DNA from: an uncultured Prevotellaceae bacterium
GTDB lineage: Bacteria > Bacteroidota > Bacteroidia > Bacteroidales > Bacteroidaceae
DNA: 55,279 nt
Direction: 5' to 3'
NCBI GenBank assembly: GCA_945833925.1
Contig: CAMAFX010000009.1
Location: 1 to 55,279 of the forward strand
In this document: piece by piece, positions 25,370-35,014 of the stretch
How the letters are laid out: every line of letters starts with the position of its first letter
How positions within the stretch are numbered: the stretch's first letter is position 1
Notes under the pieces: model-generated
Seen by the model: the letters and a program-made list of their open reading frames with translations, nothing else
Databases searched by the model: none
What the model was told of the DNA's origin: nothing
Made by a program: the position numbers and the translations under genes

Positions 25370-26337
25370 ATCATCTGCTCCTTATCCGCTTTTCTGCTCT
25401 TGGTGACATTCTGATGACGGTTCCTGTCATCAAGGCTTTGGCGCAGCGTTATCCTGAAATGAAGATAACGGTGGTGAGTCGTCCGTTTGTGGGAAGCGTC
25501 ATGGAGCGGCTGCCTGACAATGTTCATTTCGTTGGCGTCAATCCTCGCAACTATCCCGGTATGTCTGGGCTCGGCAGGTTGTATAGGGAACTGTCGGCAC
25601 TGAAGCCAACGCACGTATGCGACCTGCACGACGTCTTGCGCACCAAGTATCTTCGTTTGCGTTTCAAACTGTCGGGCACTCCCGTCAGTCATATTATAAA
25701 GGACAGGAAGGCAAGAAAGGAGTTTCTCAAGAGCGAAACCAAGACTCAGCAGGAAACAAGTTTCGAGCGTTATGTCAAGGCGATACGTAGACTCGGATTC
25801 GACCTCACCCTGCCACATGTATCTGGCAACAAGCATGACGGTGAGGTAACAAAAATCGGCATAGCACCTTTTGCCGCCCACGAGGGCAAGATATATCCGC
25901 TCGAGCTCATGGAGAAGGTTGTCGGTCTTCTCAGCGAAAGGGGAGTGAAGGTTTACCTCTTTGGAGCAGGTGACAAGGAAAAGACGCTCATGGAGGAATG
26001 GGCATCAAGATACGACAATGCAGAGAGTGTCGTGGGCACGCTTGGAAACATGGCAAACGAGTTGGACCTTATCGAAACACTCGATGCAATGCTTACGATG
26101 GACAGTGGCAACATGCACCTGGCATCGCTCACCGCAACACCGGTTTACAGCATCTGGGGTGCAACGCATCCGCTGGGAGGATTCCTTGGATGGGGGCAGA
26201 CCATGGACCGCTGCATTCAGCGCGACATGCCTTGCCGACCATGCAGTATCTTCGGCAACAAACCATGCAAGTTTGGCAACTATCCCTGCCTTAAGGATAT
26301 AAAACCTGAAGAAATAGTTAAGAGGATATGCGAATAG
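25366..26337 (+). CDS. Glycosyltransferase family 9 (heptosyltransferase-like)
   Basis: GT-B fold transferase of the ADP-heptose:LPS heptosyltransferase family, acting at the inner face of the inner membrane. The start is a GTG (25366) overlapping the DUF4254 stop codon. MNHLLLIRFSALGDILMTVPVIKAL is the typical opening, cited here as the RFSALGDILMT motif. The nucleotide-binding half has FGAGDKEK, MTMDSGNMHLASL and SIWGATHP. The C terminus has a cysteine-rich end (PCRPCSIFGNKPC), common in Bacteroidetes members. It overlaps the next gene by 10 bases. The donor may be a heptose or another sugar. Confidence 0.9.
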   Translation: MNHLLLIRFSALGDILMTVPVIKALAQRYPEMKITVVSRPFVGSVMERLPDNVHFVGVNPRNYPGMSGLGRLYRELSALKPTHVCDLHDVLRTKYLRLRFKLSGTPVSHIIKDRKARKEFLKSETKTQQETSFERYVKAIRRLGFDLTLPHVSGNKHDGEVTKIGIAPFAAHEGKIYPLELMEKVVGLLSERGVKVYLFGAGDKEKTLMEEWASRYDNAESVVGTLGNMANELDLIETLDAMLTMDSGNMHLASLTATPVYSIWGATHPLGGFLGWGQTMDRCIQRDMPCRPCSIFGNKPCKFGNYPCLKDIKPEEIVKRICE

Positions 26338-27506
26338 CCTTTGATGCAAAACGTGCTTTCTGCAACTTTACCGGCCTGGGTAATCACAGCAGAACTACGC
26401 TTGACATTCTCAACAAGTACTTTTCTGAGAATGAATTTCTGCTATACACTCCTAAAATCAACTACAACAGAACAACAGAACCTTATGTGGAGAATCCTGA
26501 CTTCAGGATAATGAAGCCCAAAGGTGTGCTGAAGGGTGGACTGTGGCGTACACTGTGTCTTGCCGACACGATGAGGAGGGACGGTGCCGACATCTTCCAC
26601 GGACTGAGCAACGAACTGCCTCTTGGGATAGGGAGGAGCGGGGTGCCTTCGGTAGTGACCATCCACGATGTTGCATTCAAGACTTTTACCGACATGTATC
26701 ACTGGCAGGACCGTCAGATATACGACCTCAAGTGGCGCTATGCCGTGCGTCATGCTCAGTGCATCATAGCCATCAGCGAATGTACCAAGCGTGACATACT
26801 GCGATTCTACGATGTGCCAGAGGAGAAGATCAAGGTGGTCTACCAGCCTGTTGCTCCTTATTACTACGGTATAGGGAGGGAGTGTTCTGACATTCTGGAA
26901 AACAATGCCGAAGAAGCTGTTTGTCACAATTCTTCTTCTGATGAGAAGACTAACCATAAATCTTCTGCCGAGGAACCGTTCATGCTCTACGTCGGCTCGG
27001 TCAATTCACGCAAGAACCTGCTCGGCATCGTCAAGGCAATGGAACTGCTTCCCGAGTCGGTTCGAATCCCTTTGGTCATCGTCGGCGACGGTCGCGAATA
27101 CAAGCGCGAGGTGCAGAAGTACATCGCCGAGCATCACATGGAACGCTGGTGCATCTGGAAGGGTTCTACAAGCGGAGGCGAGTTGCACAGACTCTATGCC
27201 AAGGCACGTCTCTTTGTCTATCCCTCATACTATGAGGGCTTCGGTCTGCCCGTTGTCGAGGCCCGCTTGTCTGGTTGCCCGGTAATAAGCAGCAATGTGT
27301 CTTCGCTTCCCGAAGCATCGGGGCCATATTCGTTGCTTGTCGACCCAAGCGACTTCGGTGCAATGAGTAAGGCGATGGACAGTCTTATAACAGACGATGC
27401 TCTGCACGACGAACTTGCAGTCAAGGGACGCGAGCACGCTATGCAGACACTCCATCCGCAGGTGCTGGCACAGCAACTGATGGATACGTACAACAGTGTC
27501 TTGTAG
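26328..27506 (+). CDS. Glycosyltransferase family 4
   Basis: GT-B retaining transferase. The donor-binding domain shows LYVGSVNSRKNLLGIVKA (about residues 225-242), GDGREYKREV, and the EX7E-type region FVYPSYYEGFGLPVVEA (about 302-318) followed by GCPVISSNVSSLPEASG. The N-terminal half has ADIFHGLSNELPLG and TIHDVAF, typical of mannosyltransferase-like GT4 proteins. A Ser/Glu/Asn-rich insertion (about 187-218) links the halves. It is the third gene of the DUF4254-GT9-GT4 unit. Sugar specificity is unknown. Confidence 0.9.
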   Translation: MRIAFDAKRAFCNFTGLGNHSRTTLDILNKYFSENEFLLYTPKINYNRTTEPYVENPDFRIMKPKGVLKGGLWRTLCLADTMRRDGADIFHGLSNELPLGIGRSGVPSVVTIHDVAFKTFTDMYHWQDRQIYDLKWRYAVRHAQCIIAISECTKRDILRFYDVPEEKIKVVYQPVAPYYYGIGRECSDILENNAEEAVCHNSSSDEKTNHKSSAEEPFMLYVGSVNSRKNLLGIVKAMELLPESVRIPLVIVGDGREYKREVQKYIAEHHMERWCIWKGSTSGGELHRLYAKARLFVYPSYYEGFGLPVVEARLSGCPVISSNVSSLPEASGPYSLLVDPSDFGAMSKAMDSLITDDALHDELAVKGREHAMQTLHPQVLAQQLMDTYNSVL

Positions 27507-27608
27507 ACTGCTGTGTCGTGCCGTTCGGTTGTCTTGTCATGTCTTTTTTGTTAAAATCTCGATTACGTTCTGTCGAAACGTGCAATATAAAAACAAAGTC
27601 TAACGAGG

Positions 27609-29501
27609 ATGAAGCAAATAAAAGCAATAGTAACGGTTTTCGTGTTGTGGACACTGGTAGGCAGTGTTGGCAAGATACTGTTTATTCTTGCCAACATGTG
27701 CACTGACGGCGGTGTCAGCGTTGCTGATTGCCTTAACATCATCGTCCATGGACTGCGCCTCGACCTTGCAGTTGGAGGTTATCTTACTGCCATCCCGGCA
27801 TTGCTTCTCATAGCGTCGCTGTTCATCAGTGGCAGAGCCATAGAGTGGTGGAAGATGGCATGGAGATTTGTTGTTGTCACTCTTGCTGTTGTCTATGTGC
27901 TGGCTATCGGTGCCAACGTCGCACTGTATCCGTATTGGGGATTTCCCTTAGACACTACGCCTATCTTCTATATCACATCCTCTTTCGGCGATGCTATGGC
28001 AAGTATAACGTGGTGGCAGATGCTGCATGCAGTGTTGCTGTGGTGCGTCGGTGTCTATGCTGTGGTGTTCTCCTTCAGCAAATTTGTCCGCACAGACTCT
28101 CTTTTCACGACTGCACGTTCCAGTATGCAGAAAGGTGGTGTGGCGTTCTCGCTGCTTATCCTGACGGCACTGCTCTTTATACCTATTCGTGGCGGATTCT
28201 CCGTTGCTTCCAACAATACGGGAAGCGTGTATTTCAGTGAAGATATGCGAGTGAACCATGCTGCGGTCAACCCACTGTTCAGTTTTCTGGAGGATGCCCT
28301 TCATCAGGACGATTTCTCAAGCAAGTACCGATTTATGAGTGACGATGAGGCTCAGTGCATCTTCGACTCGCTTTCCTATACTGCACTTCGTGACGTTGAA
28401 GGGGAGACTGCAGACAAGACAGATACGACAGACACAACTTTCAATGTCACCCTCAGCAAGACAAAGGACGTCAATGTGGTGATGGTCATACTGGAGAGTT
28501 TCTCAAAGTACATAATGGCTGATGGAGGAAGGGAGCACGGCATTGTACCCAATATAGACAGTCTTGCCAACGAAGGACTTTACTTCAGTAATTTCTATGC
28601 CAACAGTTTCCGTACCGACCGTGGACTGATGGCTATACTAAGCGGATTCCCTGCACAGCCGACTATGAGTCTGATGAAACTTTCCAACAAGACCAACAAC
28701 CTCTACTCCATAGCACGTACGCTGCGCCGTAATGGTTATGCCACAGAGTATTACTATGGTGGTGATGCCAACTTCACCAACATGCGTTCCTACCTGATGC
28801 AGACGGGTTTCATGAATGTCGTTGCAGAGGAGGATTTCCCTAAGGAACTAAGTGTTGGAAAGTGGGGAGTGAACGACGAACATTTGTTCGAGCGTGCATT
28901 CGAGGACATTAAGAATGAGAAAGGCGGGAAACCATACTTCAAAGTCATACAGACGCTGAGCAGTCACGAACCGTGTGAGGTTCCTTACGAGAGTGGACTG
29001 CCCAACGATGCTCAGAATGCCTTTGCCTATACCGACCATTTCCTCGGACTGTTTGTGGACAGTCTGAAGTCGTTGCCTTCGTGGGACAATACGCTTCTCG
29101 TGCTCGTTGCCGACCATCTTGGTGCATACCCCATCCCTGACAACTACGCTTTGTGGCGCTATCAGATACCTCTCATCATACTTGGTGGGGTGGTGCCCGA
29201 GGCAAGAACCATACAAACCATAGGCATGCAGGTGGACATACCTGCAACGCTTCTGTCGCTTCTGCGCATAGATCACAGCGAGTTCACCTTTTCAAAGGAT
29301 ATGTTCGATGCTAATGCACCGCACTTTGCATTCTTTGACAGTCCCGATATGATGGGAATGGTTACGACAGAGAACTCCGTCATCTACGATAACGCGTCAG
29401 GTAAGGTGGTGCTGGATGAAGGCGTGAGGAAAGGACTTAATCTGCCACGTGCGAAGGCATATCTGCAGAAGATATACGACGCCATAGCAAGCCTTCACTG
29501 A
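27609..29501 (+). CDS. LTA-synthase-like membrane sulfatase-fold enzyme (paralogue 1)
   Basis: Inner-membrane protein with about five transmembrane segments in residues 1-215 and a large periplasmic alkaline-phosphatase/sulfatase-fold domain (about 275-630). Metal and nucleophile positions fit the LtaS/OpgB group: VMVILESFSKY (about 294-304), SFRTDRGLMAILSGFP with Thr near 336 as the likely nucleophile, and VLVADHLGAYP (about 497-507). Such enzymes move phosphoglycerol or phosphoethanolamine onto glycans or lipids. Here it sits within lipopolysaccharide genes, so decoration of a surface glycan is likely. Its stop codon directly abuts that of the convergent kinase-like gene. Confidence 0.88.
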   Translation: MKQIKAIVTVFVLWTLVGSVGKILFILANMCTDGGVSVADCLNIIVHGLRLDLAVGGYLTAIPALLLIASLFISGRAIEWWKMAWRFVVVTLAVVYVLAIGANVALYPYWGFPLDTTPIFYITSSFGDAMASITWWQMLHAVLLWCVGVYAVVFSFSKFVRTDSLFTTARSSMQKGGVAFSLLILTALLFIPIRGGFSVASNNTGSVYFSEDMRVNHAAVNPLFSFLEDALHQDDFSSKYRFMSDDEAQCIFDSLSYTALRDVEGETADKTDTTDTTFNVTLSKTKDVNVVMVILESFSKYIMADGGREHGIVPNIDSLANEGLYFSNFYANSFRTDRGLMAILSGFPAQPTMSLMKLSNKTNNLYSIARTLRRNGYATEYYYGGDANFTNMRSYLMQTGFMNVVAEEDFPKELSVGKWGVNDEHLFERAFEDIKNEKGGKPYFKVIQTLSSHEPCEVPYESGLPNDAQNAFAYTDHFLGLFVDSLKSLPSWDNTLLVLVADHLGAYPIPDNYALWRYQIPLIILGGVVPEARTIQTIGMQVDIPATLLSLLRIDHSEFTFSKDMFDANAPHFAFFDSPDMMGMVTTENSVIYDNASGKVVLDEGVRKGLNLPRAKAYLQKIYDAIASLH

Positions 29502-31166
29502 TCAACTATAACTGAATGATGAACCACCGAGGAACTCGCGTAGAAGACTCGTGCGTGGTACCTCTCTGGCAGGTATCGGGCGGAAGTACTTCAGGAACTT
29601 CCTCAGTCGCGACGCCTCGCTGTACTCAGGTGCGCGTTCGTTGACCTGTTCCAGGATAGGTGTCAGTTCGGTGCGCATCACACCAAGTTCGAATATCAAT
29701 GCACTGTTGAACGTGGCATCGGCATTCTCCTGGTATGGGGTTATCCACTTGTCCTCGCCTGCCGTTACGCTGGGACATCGCTTGATGGTCTCGAGTGCCG
29801 AGTAACCGCGATACTTGAAGTCGCGCAGTATGCGACGCAGCAGACGGATGTCGATGGTGGGTATGTAGTTGTGGTCGTCAAGAGCCACGGTGGTGCATGC
29901 CGAAACGTATACGCGGTATTTCTGCTCCTCTGGAATCTGCTGCGAGAAGAGTGGGTTCAGTGCGTGGTTTCCTTCAAGTATTATGATATCGTTATCGCCG
30001 ATCTTCAGTTTCCTGCCTTCGAACACTCTCTCTCCCTTGATGAAATCGTAGCGTGGCAGTTCCACCTCCTCTCCCTCGAGAAGTTGGTTCATCTGCTTCT
30101 GGAAGAATGTCGTGTCGACAGCCTCGATACACTCGAAGTCGTACTCTCCGTTGGCATCCTTGGGCGTGTCTACGCGATTAACGAAGTAATCGTCAGTGCA
30201 AATAGTGTGGGGATGCAGTCCGCATGCCATCATGAGGATGCTGAGTCGCTTGCTCGTGGTGGTCTTGCCACTGCTGCTTGGTCCGGCTATGAGCACCAGT
30301 TTTGCCTTTCGTTCAACTATCTCGTCGGCAATGGCATTGAGTTTCTTCTCCTGCAGTGCCTCGCTTATGTTGATGAGTTCAGTGGCACGTCCGTGTCGCA
30401 CTGCTGCGTTGAACTCGCCAACTGTCCTGACACCCAGTATGTTCTGCCAGCGGTGATGTTCCCTGATAACCTCAAGCATTTTCTGCTCGGTCTTCAAGGG
30501 AGACAGTTCGGTTGGGTTCTTCTGTGAAGGTATTCTGAGCAGTATGCCATTGTCCATCTTCATCAGAGCAAAGAGTTTGAGCGAACCTGTCGATGGCAGC
30601 AGGCAACTATAGTAGTAATCGACCGTTTCCTTCAGTCGGTAGTAGTATGTATAGAGATTTCCCTGTTCTTCGAGCAATTGAGCCTTGTTCTCCATGCCAC
30701 GGCTGCGGAACATCTGTATGGCATCCTCGATGGGACACTGCACACGGTGTATCACCATGTCCTCGCTGACAATCTCCTTCATGCGTGTCTCGATAGCCTC
30801 GACGTCGCCTTGCTCCACAGGTCGGCCAATGAGCAGTTCGCAGTAATGACCACCGCTCAGTGGAGCACCTATGATGAGGTGTCCGCCGGGGAAGAGGTCT
30901 TCCACGGCTTTTGTCAGCACGAGGAAGAGCGAGCGTTCGTACACTCTTATTCCCGATGGCGATGTTAGGTCGAGAAATTCTACATCCTTGTTGTTGTAGA
31001 AGCGGTACTTCAGTCCCTGCACCTTGTTGTTGACACGTGCGCTGACTGGTCCCAACGGCATCTCAATACCTGACTTTTCGAACACGTCCATCAGTGTGCA
31101 GCCCATAGGCAACTCTATCTTCTGTCCGTTGTTCTTGAGTCGTATTACTACGTTTGTGCTTGCCAT
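29502..31166 (-). CDS. TGS-domain nucleoside kinase (uridine kinase-like)
   Basis: An N-terminal TGS/ThrRS-like region (about residues 1-240, with IRLKNNGQKIELPMGCTL and GGHYCELLIGRP) is fused to a P-loop uridine-kinase/phosphoribulokinase domain (about 275-500). The P-loop is AGPSSSGKTTTSKRL (about 293-307), followed by CTDDYFVNR and ILEGNHALNP. This architecture is widespread in Bacteroidetes and Firmicutes and annotated as nucleoside kinase; the natural substrate is uncertain. I start at the ATG at 31166, 11 bases after the cysS stop codon. An ATG at 31196 inside cysS would add ten residues. It is co-transcribed with cysS and unrelated in function to the flanking glycan genes. Confidence 0.88.
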   Translation of the reverse strand: MASTNVVIRLKNNGQKIELPMGCTLMDVFEKSGIEMPLGPVSARVNNKVQGLKYRFYNNKDVEFLDLTSPSGIRVYERSLFLVLTKAVEDLFPGGHLIIGAPLSGGHYCELLIGRPVEQGDVEAIETRMKEIVSEDMVIHRVQCPIEDAIQMFRSRGMENKAQLLEEQGNLYTYYYRLKETVDYYYSCLLPSTGSLKLFALMKMDNGILLRIPSQKNPTELSPLKTEQKMLEVIREHHRWQNILGVRTVGEFNAAVRHGRATELINISEALQEKKLNAIADEIVERKAKLVLIAGPSSSGKTTTSKRLSILMMACGLHPHTICTDDYFVNRVDTPKDANGEYDFECIEAVDTTFFQKQMNQLLEGEEVELPRYDFIKGERVFEGRKLKIGDNDIIILEGNHALNPLFSQQIPEEQKYRVYVSACTTVALDDHNYIPTIDIRLLRRILRDFKYRGYSALETIKRCPSVTAGEDKWITPYQENADATFNSALIFELGVMRTELTPILEQVNERAPEYSEASRLRKFLKYFRPIPAREVPRTSLLREFLGGSSFSYS

Positions 31167-31177
31167 TATATTCAGAT

Positions 31178-32677
31178 TTACTTGTTGAGGCTCCATGTAA
31201 CACCATCCTTGGTGTCCTTTATCTCGAAGCCGTAGGCAGCCAGGTCGTCACGAATCTTGTCGGAGAGAGCCCAGTTCTTGTCTGCCTTTGCCTGTTGGCG
31301 CTGTTCGAGAATCATATCTACGACGTGTCCGAATGCGTCCTCGCGTGCCTTGTTGCTCTGGCCGCTGTCCTCCTTGAGTCCGAGGATGTCGAAAGCAAAT
31401 GTGTGGAATACCTCAGCCAGTGCCTGTGCCACCTCGGCTGTGATGTTGGCCTTCTTGTCGATGACGGTGTTGATGACGCGGCATGCGTCAAACAACTGGC
31501 TGATGACCATTGGCGAAGCAAGGTCGTCGTTCATGGCGTCATAGCAAGACTGGCGCAGGTCGTCAACATACTTCATCTCGACTGGCTGCTGGCCCTTTAC
31601 CTTCTGACCTTCTTGCAGGCGCTTCAGGTTCTTCCAGCCGTCGATGAGGCGCTGCAGACCCTTCTCTGCACTCTGCAGAGCCTCGTTGGAGAAGTCTACG
31701 GTTGAGCGGTAGTGTGCCTGGAGGATGAAGAAACGTATGGTCATCGGACTGTATCCGCGCTCCAGACGCTCGTGGTCGCCGGCGAAGAACTGTGGCAGGG
31801 TGATGAAGTTGTTGTATGACTTACCCATCTTCTTTCCGTCGATGGTTATCATGTTGTTGTGCATCCAGTAGTGAACCATCTGCGAACCCTGGCTTGCCAC
31901 TGCCTGTGCTATCTCGCACTCGTGGTGTGGGAAGACGAGGTCAAGACCTCCGCCGTGTATGTCGAAGTGTTCGCCAAGGTACTTGCGTCCCATGGCTGTA
32001 CACTCGCAGTGCCATCCTGGGAAACCGTCGCTCCATGCCGACGGCCAGCGCATGATGTGCTCGGGCTGAGCCGCCTTCCACAGTGCAAAGTCTGCCTGGT
32101 TTTTCTTCTCGCCTACGCCTGCCAACTCGCGGCTTGCGTCCTTGATGTTCTCGAGCGAGCGGCCAGAGAGGATGCCGTACTTGTGGTCCTTGTCGTACTT
32201 CTCAACGTCAAAGTAGATGGAACCGTTCGACTCGTATGCATAGCCGTTGTCGATGATTTCCTGAACCAGTTGCTGCTGTTCGATGATGTGGCCGCTGGCG
32301 TGTGGCTCGATGCTTGGAGGAAGACATCCGAGGGCGTCCATTGCCTCGTGGAAACGGTTGACGTAGTACTGTGCAACCTCCATTGGTTCCAACTGCTCCA
32401 GACGTGCCTTCTTGGCAATCTTGTCCTCGCCCTCGTCAGCATCGTGCTCGAGGTGGCCCACGTCGGTGATGTTACGTACGTAGCGAACCTTGTAGCCAAG
32501 GTGCTGCAGGTAACGGAAAAGGAGGTCGAAGGTGATAGCTGGACGTGCGTGTCCAAGATGTGCATCACCATAAACGGTTGGTCCGCAGACATACATGCCG
32601 ACACGTCCTGGTGTGATGGGTCGGAATAGTTCTTTCTGTCTGCTCAGCGTGTTGTATATGAGAAGTGGCTGTTCCAT
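31178..32677 (-). CDS. cysS: Cysteinyl-tRNA synthetase
   Basis: Charges tRNA-Cys in the cytoplasm. Class I signatures are HLGH (residues 40-43, in [11 protein letters not shown]) and a KMSKS-type KKMGKS loop near 285. The zinc ligands include Cys31 (YVCGPTVYG), the WHCECTAM cysteine and the PHHECEIA His/Cys pair. The full protein is 499 residues. The ATG at 32677 ([10 protein letters not shown]) is chosen over one 25 codons upstream because the family starts here and a -7 box lies at 32708-32715, inside the longer version. Confidence 0.97.
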   Translation of the reverse strand: MEQPLLIYNTLSRQKELFRPITPGRVGMYVCGPTVYGDAHLGHARPAITFDLLFRYLQHLGYKVRYVRNITDVGHLEHDADEGEDKIAKKARLEQLEPMEVAQYYVNRFHEAMDALGCLPPSIEPHASGHIIEQQQLVQEIIDNGYAYESNGSIYFDVEKYDKDHKYGILSGRSLENIKDASRELAGVGEKKNQADFALWKAAQPEHIMRWPSAWSDGFPGWHCECTAMGRKYLGEHFDIHGGGLDLVFPHHECEIAQAVASQGSQMVHYWMHNNMITIDGKKMGKSYNNFITLPQFFAGDHERLERGYSPMTIRFFILQAHYRSTVDFSNEALQSAEKGLQRLIDGWKNLKRLQEGQKVKGQQPVEMKYVDDLRQSCYDAMNDDLASPMVISQLFDACRVINTVIDKKANITAEVAQALAEVFHTFAFDILGLKEDSGQSNKAREDAFGHVVDMILEQRQQAKADKNWALSDKIRDDLAAYGFEIKDTKDGVTWSLNK

Positions 32678-32707
32678 AATATGTTTATATTCTATATGAT
32701 TTGAATG

Positions 32708-32715
32708 CAAAAGTA
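32708..32715 (-). promoter_or_regulatory. Candidate -7 element for cysS
   Basis: On the minus strand it reads TACTTTTG, a match to TAnnTTTG, about 30 bases before the cysS start codon. No clear TTTG is seen at -33. It supports the short cysS start. Confidence 0.5.
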
Positions 32716-32832
32716 CAAAAAAGAATTTATAAACGATATATTGTGTCGCCATAAATTACGATAATGTGTTTAATAATTATCCGTCCTGTTAATAATAATG
32801 CGCACATAGGCGCGTTCATTGATTATTTTTTG

Positions 32833-32840
32833 TAACTTTG
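32833..32840 (+). promoter_or_regulatory. Candidate -7 element for LTA-synthase-like paralogue 2
   Basis: TAACTTTG matches TAnnTTTG and lies 8 bases before the ATG at 32849. This implies a nearly leaderless transcript and rules against the in-frame ATG at 32819. Confidence 0.5.
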
Positions 32841-32848
32841 CCAGCATA

Positions 32849-34909
32849 ATGAAATACGGAATAAACATTCATAAGGGATATACAGGGAGCCTGAGGGCTT
32901 TTTTGTGTAATGTGTTGCTGGTCTATGTCGCATACTTTGTGTGCCGCGTGGCGTTTGTCTTCGAGAACTGGGCTGTCTACAGCGATACTCTGTTCGACAA
33001 CAGGTTGACGGATCTCCTTGTCGGCTCGCTAATGTTCGACACGTCAGCCATTCTCTACACCAACGCGCTCTACGCTCTGTTCATGCTCTTCCCGCTTCAT
33101 TACAAGGAGAGTGACCTGTGGCAGAAGGTGTGCAGATGGGTGTTTGTCATCGTCAATGGTCTTTGTCTGTCGATGAACCTTGCCGATGCAGTCTATGTAA
33201 AATACACGGGTAGACGCACTACCGTGACGGTATTCTCGGAGTTCAGGAACGAGGACAATCTGGGTTCGGTGTTCGGCAACGAACTTGTATCTCACTGGTA
33301 TCTTGTCATCCTGGGCATCGCGCTCATTGTGGCACTGTGGTTCCTTTACCGTCGACCGACAGGTTCATTCCCGCAGAAAGCAAAGCCTTTGGGAACATTC
33401 TCTCTGAAGGGAGCCGGGCAGTGGATTGCCTATTATGCAGTCAGCGTGCTTGCTTTCGTCATCTACATACCGCTCACTATTGGCGGAATGAGAGGAGGAT
33501 TCACTACAGCCGTACGCCCTATAACCATCAGCAATGCCAACCAGTATGTCAATCATCCCATCGAGGCTGCGGTGCTGCTCAACACTCCATTCTCGCTTAT
33601 CCGAACGTTCAACAAGCAGACGTTCGTCATCCCTGAATATATGAGTCAGGAGGAAATGGACGCTCTCTACTCGCCGGTTCACAGGCACACCATTGCCACG
33701 CAGGTGCAGGGCGATACGGTGTCAGCAGTCAGACCGAACATCGTTGTGCTGATAGTTGAGAGTTTCGGCAGAGAGTACATAGGTGCCTACAACGAACTGC
33801 TCGACGGTGGTAACTACAAGGGTTATGCACCTTTCATCGACTCTCTCTATAGCAGGTCCATGTCGTTCGACTACACCTTCTGCAATGGGCGCAAGAGTAT
33901 TGATGGCATGCCGAGCATCCTGAGCAGTATACCTATGTTCATCGAACCATTCTTCCTCACCCCTGCGTCTATGAACGACGTCAGCGGTTTGGCTGGCGAA
34001 CTTGGCAGGGTGGGCTATTCGAGCGCATTCTTCCACGGAGCGCAGAATGGCAGTATGGGCTTCCAGGCTTTCGCCCGTACAACAGGCTTCGGCAAGTATT
34101 ACGGCAGAACGGAGTTCAACGAGGACAAGCGCTTCCGTGGGGACGAGGATTTCGACGGCACCTGGGCTATCTGGGACGACCCCTTCCTGCAGTTCTATGC
34201 ATTGAAGATGACAGAGATGAAGCAGCCGTTCATCACCTCTGTCTTCACTGCTTCAAGTCATCATCCTTATCAGGTGCCTTCTTACTACGAGGATATCTTA
34301 AGGAAGACTCATCCCGAGGATTTGAAGAGCGACGCCAACGTCATCCACAAGTGCATACGATATACCGACGAGGCGTTGCGCCACTTCTTCGAGACTGCCA
34401 GCCGACAGCCTTGGTTCAGCAACACGATATTTGTATTCACCAGCGACCATACCAACCTGCCCGACCACGACGAGTACCAGACCGACCTCGGTGGATTCGG
34501 CAGTCCGATACTCTTCTTCGACCCTTCGGGCAAGTACTTCCCTGCCGGGCGTCAGCACAAGATAGCACAACAGATCGACATCATGCCAACCATACTCGGT
34601 GCTCTGGGTTACGAGAATGAATACGTTGCTTTTGGTAAAGACCTCATGAATACACCCGACAGTCTGACGTGGGCCGTCAACTACAACAACGGCATCTACC
34701 AGTATGTCAAGGGCGACCGTCTGCTGCAGTTCAACGGAGAGAAGACCACTGGACTGTATGACATCAGAAACGACTGGATGCTGCAGAGCAATCTGGCTTC
34801 GCAAAGTCTGTCAGCACCGGTCCGTGACAAGATGGAACAGGAACTGAAAGCCATAATCCAGAGTTACATGACAAGGATGAACGGCAATCAGTTGAAGATA
34901 AAGAAATAG
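32849..34909 (+). CDS. LTA-synthase-like membrane sulfatase-fold enzyme (paralogue 2)
   Basis: A 686-residue inner-membrane protein with about five transmembrane segments (residues 15-215) and a periplasmic sulfatase-fold domain (about 290-650). Conserved blocks are PNIVVLIVESFGREYIGAYN, NGRKSIDGMPSILSSIP with Ser near 349 in the place of the usual Thr nucleophile, TASSHHPYQVP and VFTSDHTNLPDHDEY. The serine distinguishes it from paralogue 1. Family members transfer phosphoglycerol or phosphoethanolamine, and the role here is inferred from the neighbouring LpxL-like acyltransferase and glycosyltransferases. The start at 32849 is supported by the -7 box just before it. Confidence 0.88.
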   Translation: MKYGINIHKGYTGSLRAFLCNVLLVYVAYFVCRVAFVFENWAVYSDTLFDNRLTDLLVGSLMFDTSAILYTNALYALFMLFPLHYKESDLWQKVCRWVFVIVNGLCLSMNLADAVYVKYTGRRTTVTVFSEFRNEDNLGSVFGNELVSHWYLVILGIALIVALWFLYRRPTGSFPQKAKPLGTFSLKGAGQWIAYYAVSVLAFVIYIPLTIGGMRGGFTTAVRPITISNANQYVNHPIEAAVLLNTPFSLIRTFNKQTFVIPEYMSQEEMDALYSPVHRHTIATQVQGDTVSAVRPNIVVLIVESFGREYIGAYNELLDGGNYKGYAPFIDSLYSRSMSFDYTFCNGRKSIDGMPSILSSIPMFIEPFFLTPASMNDVSGLAGELGRVGYSSAFFHGAQNGSMGFQAFARTTGFGKYYGRTEFNEDKRFRGDEDFDGTWAIWDDPFLQFYALKMTEMKQPFITSVFTASSHHPYQVPSYYEDILRKTHPEDLKSDANVIHKCIRYTDEALRHFFETASRQPWFSNTIFVFTSDHTNLPDHDEYQTDLGGFGSPILFFDPSGKYFPAGRQHKIAQQIDIMPTILGALGYENEYVAFGKDLMNTPDSLTWAVNYNNGIYQYVKGDRLLQFNGEKTTGLYDIRNDWMLQSNLASQSLSAPVRDKMEQELKAIIQSYMTRMNGNQLKIKK

Positions 34910-35014
34910 GTCGACATTCACAGTCTGGCGTGCCAGTGCAGAAACAACGTCTCATGATCAGTGAAGCGATTCCTTATTCTAATTAGAGAAAACGTAAAAC
35001 CATAAAACAATAAT

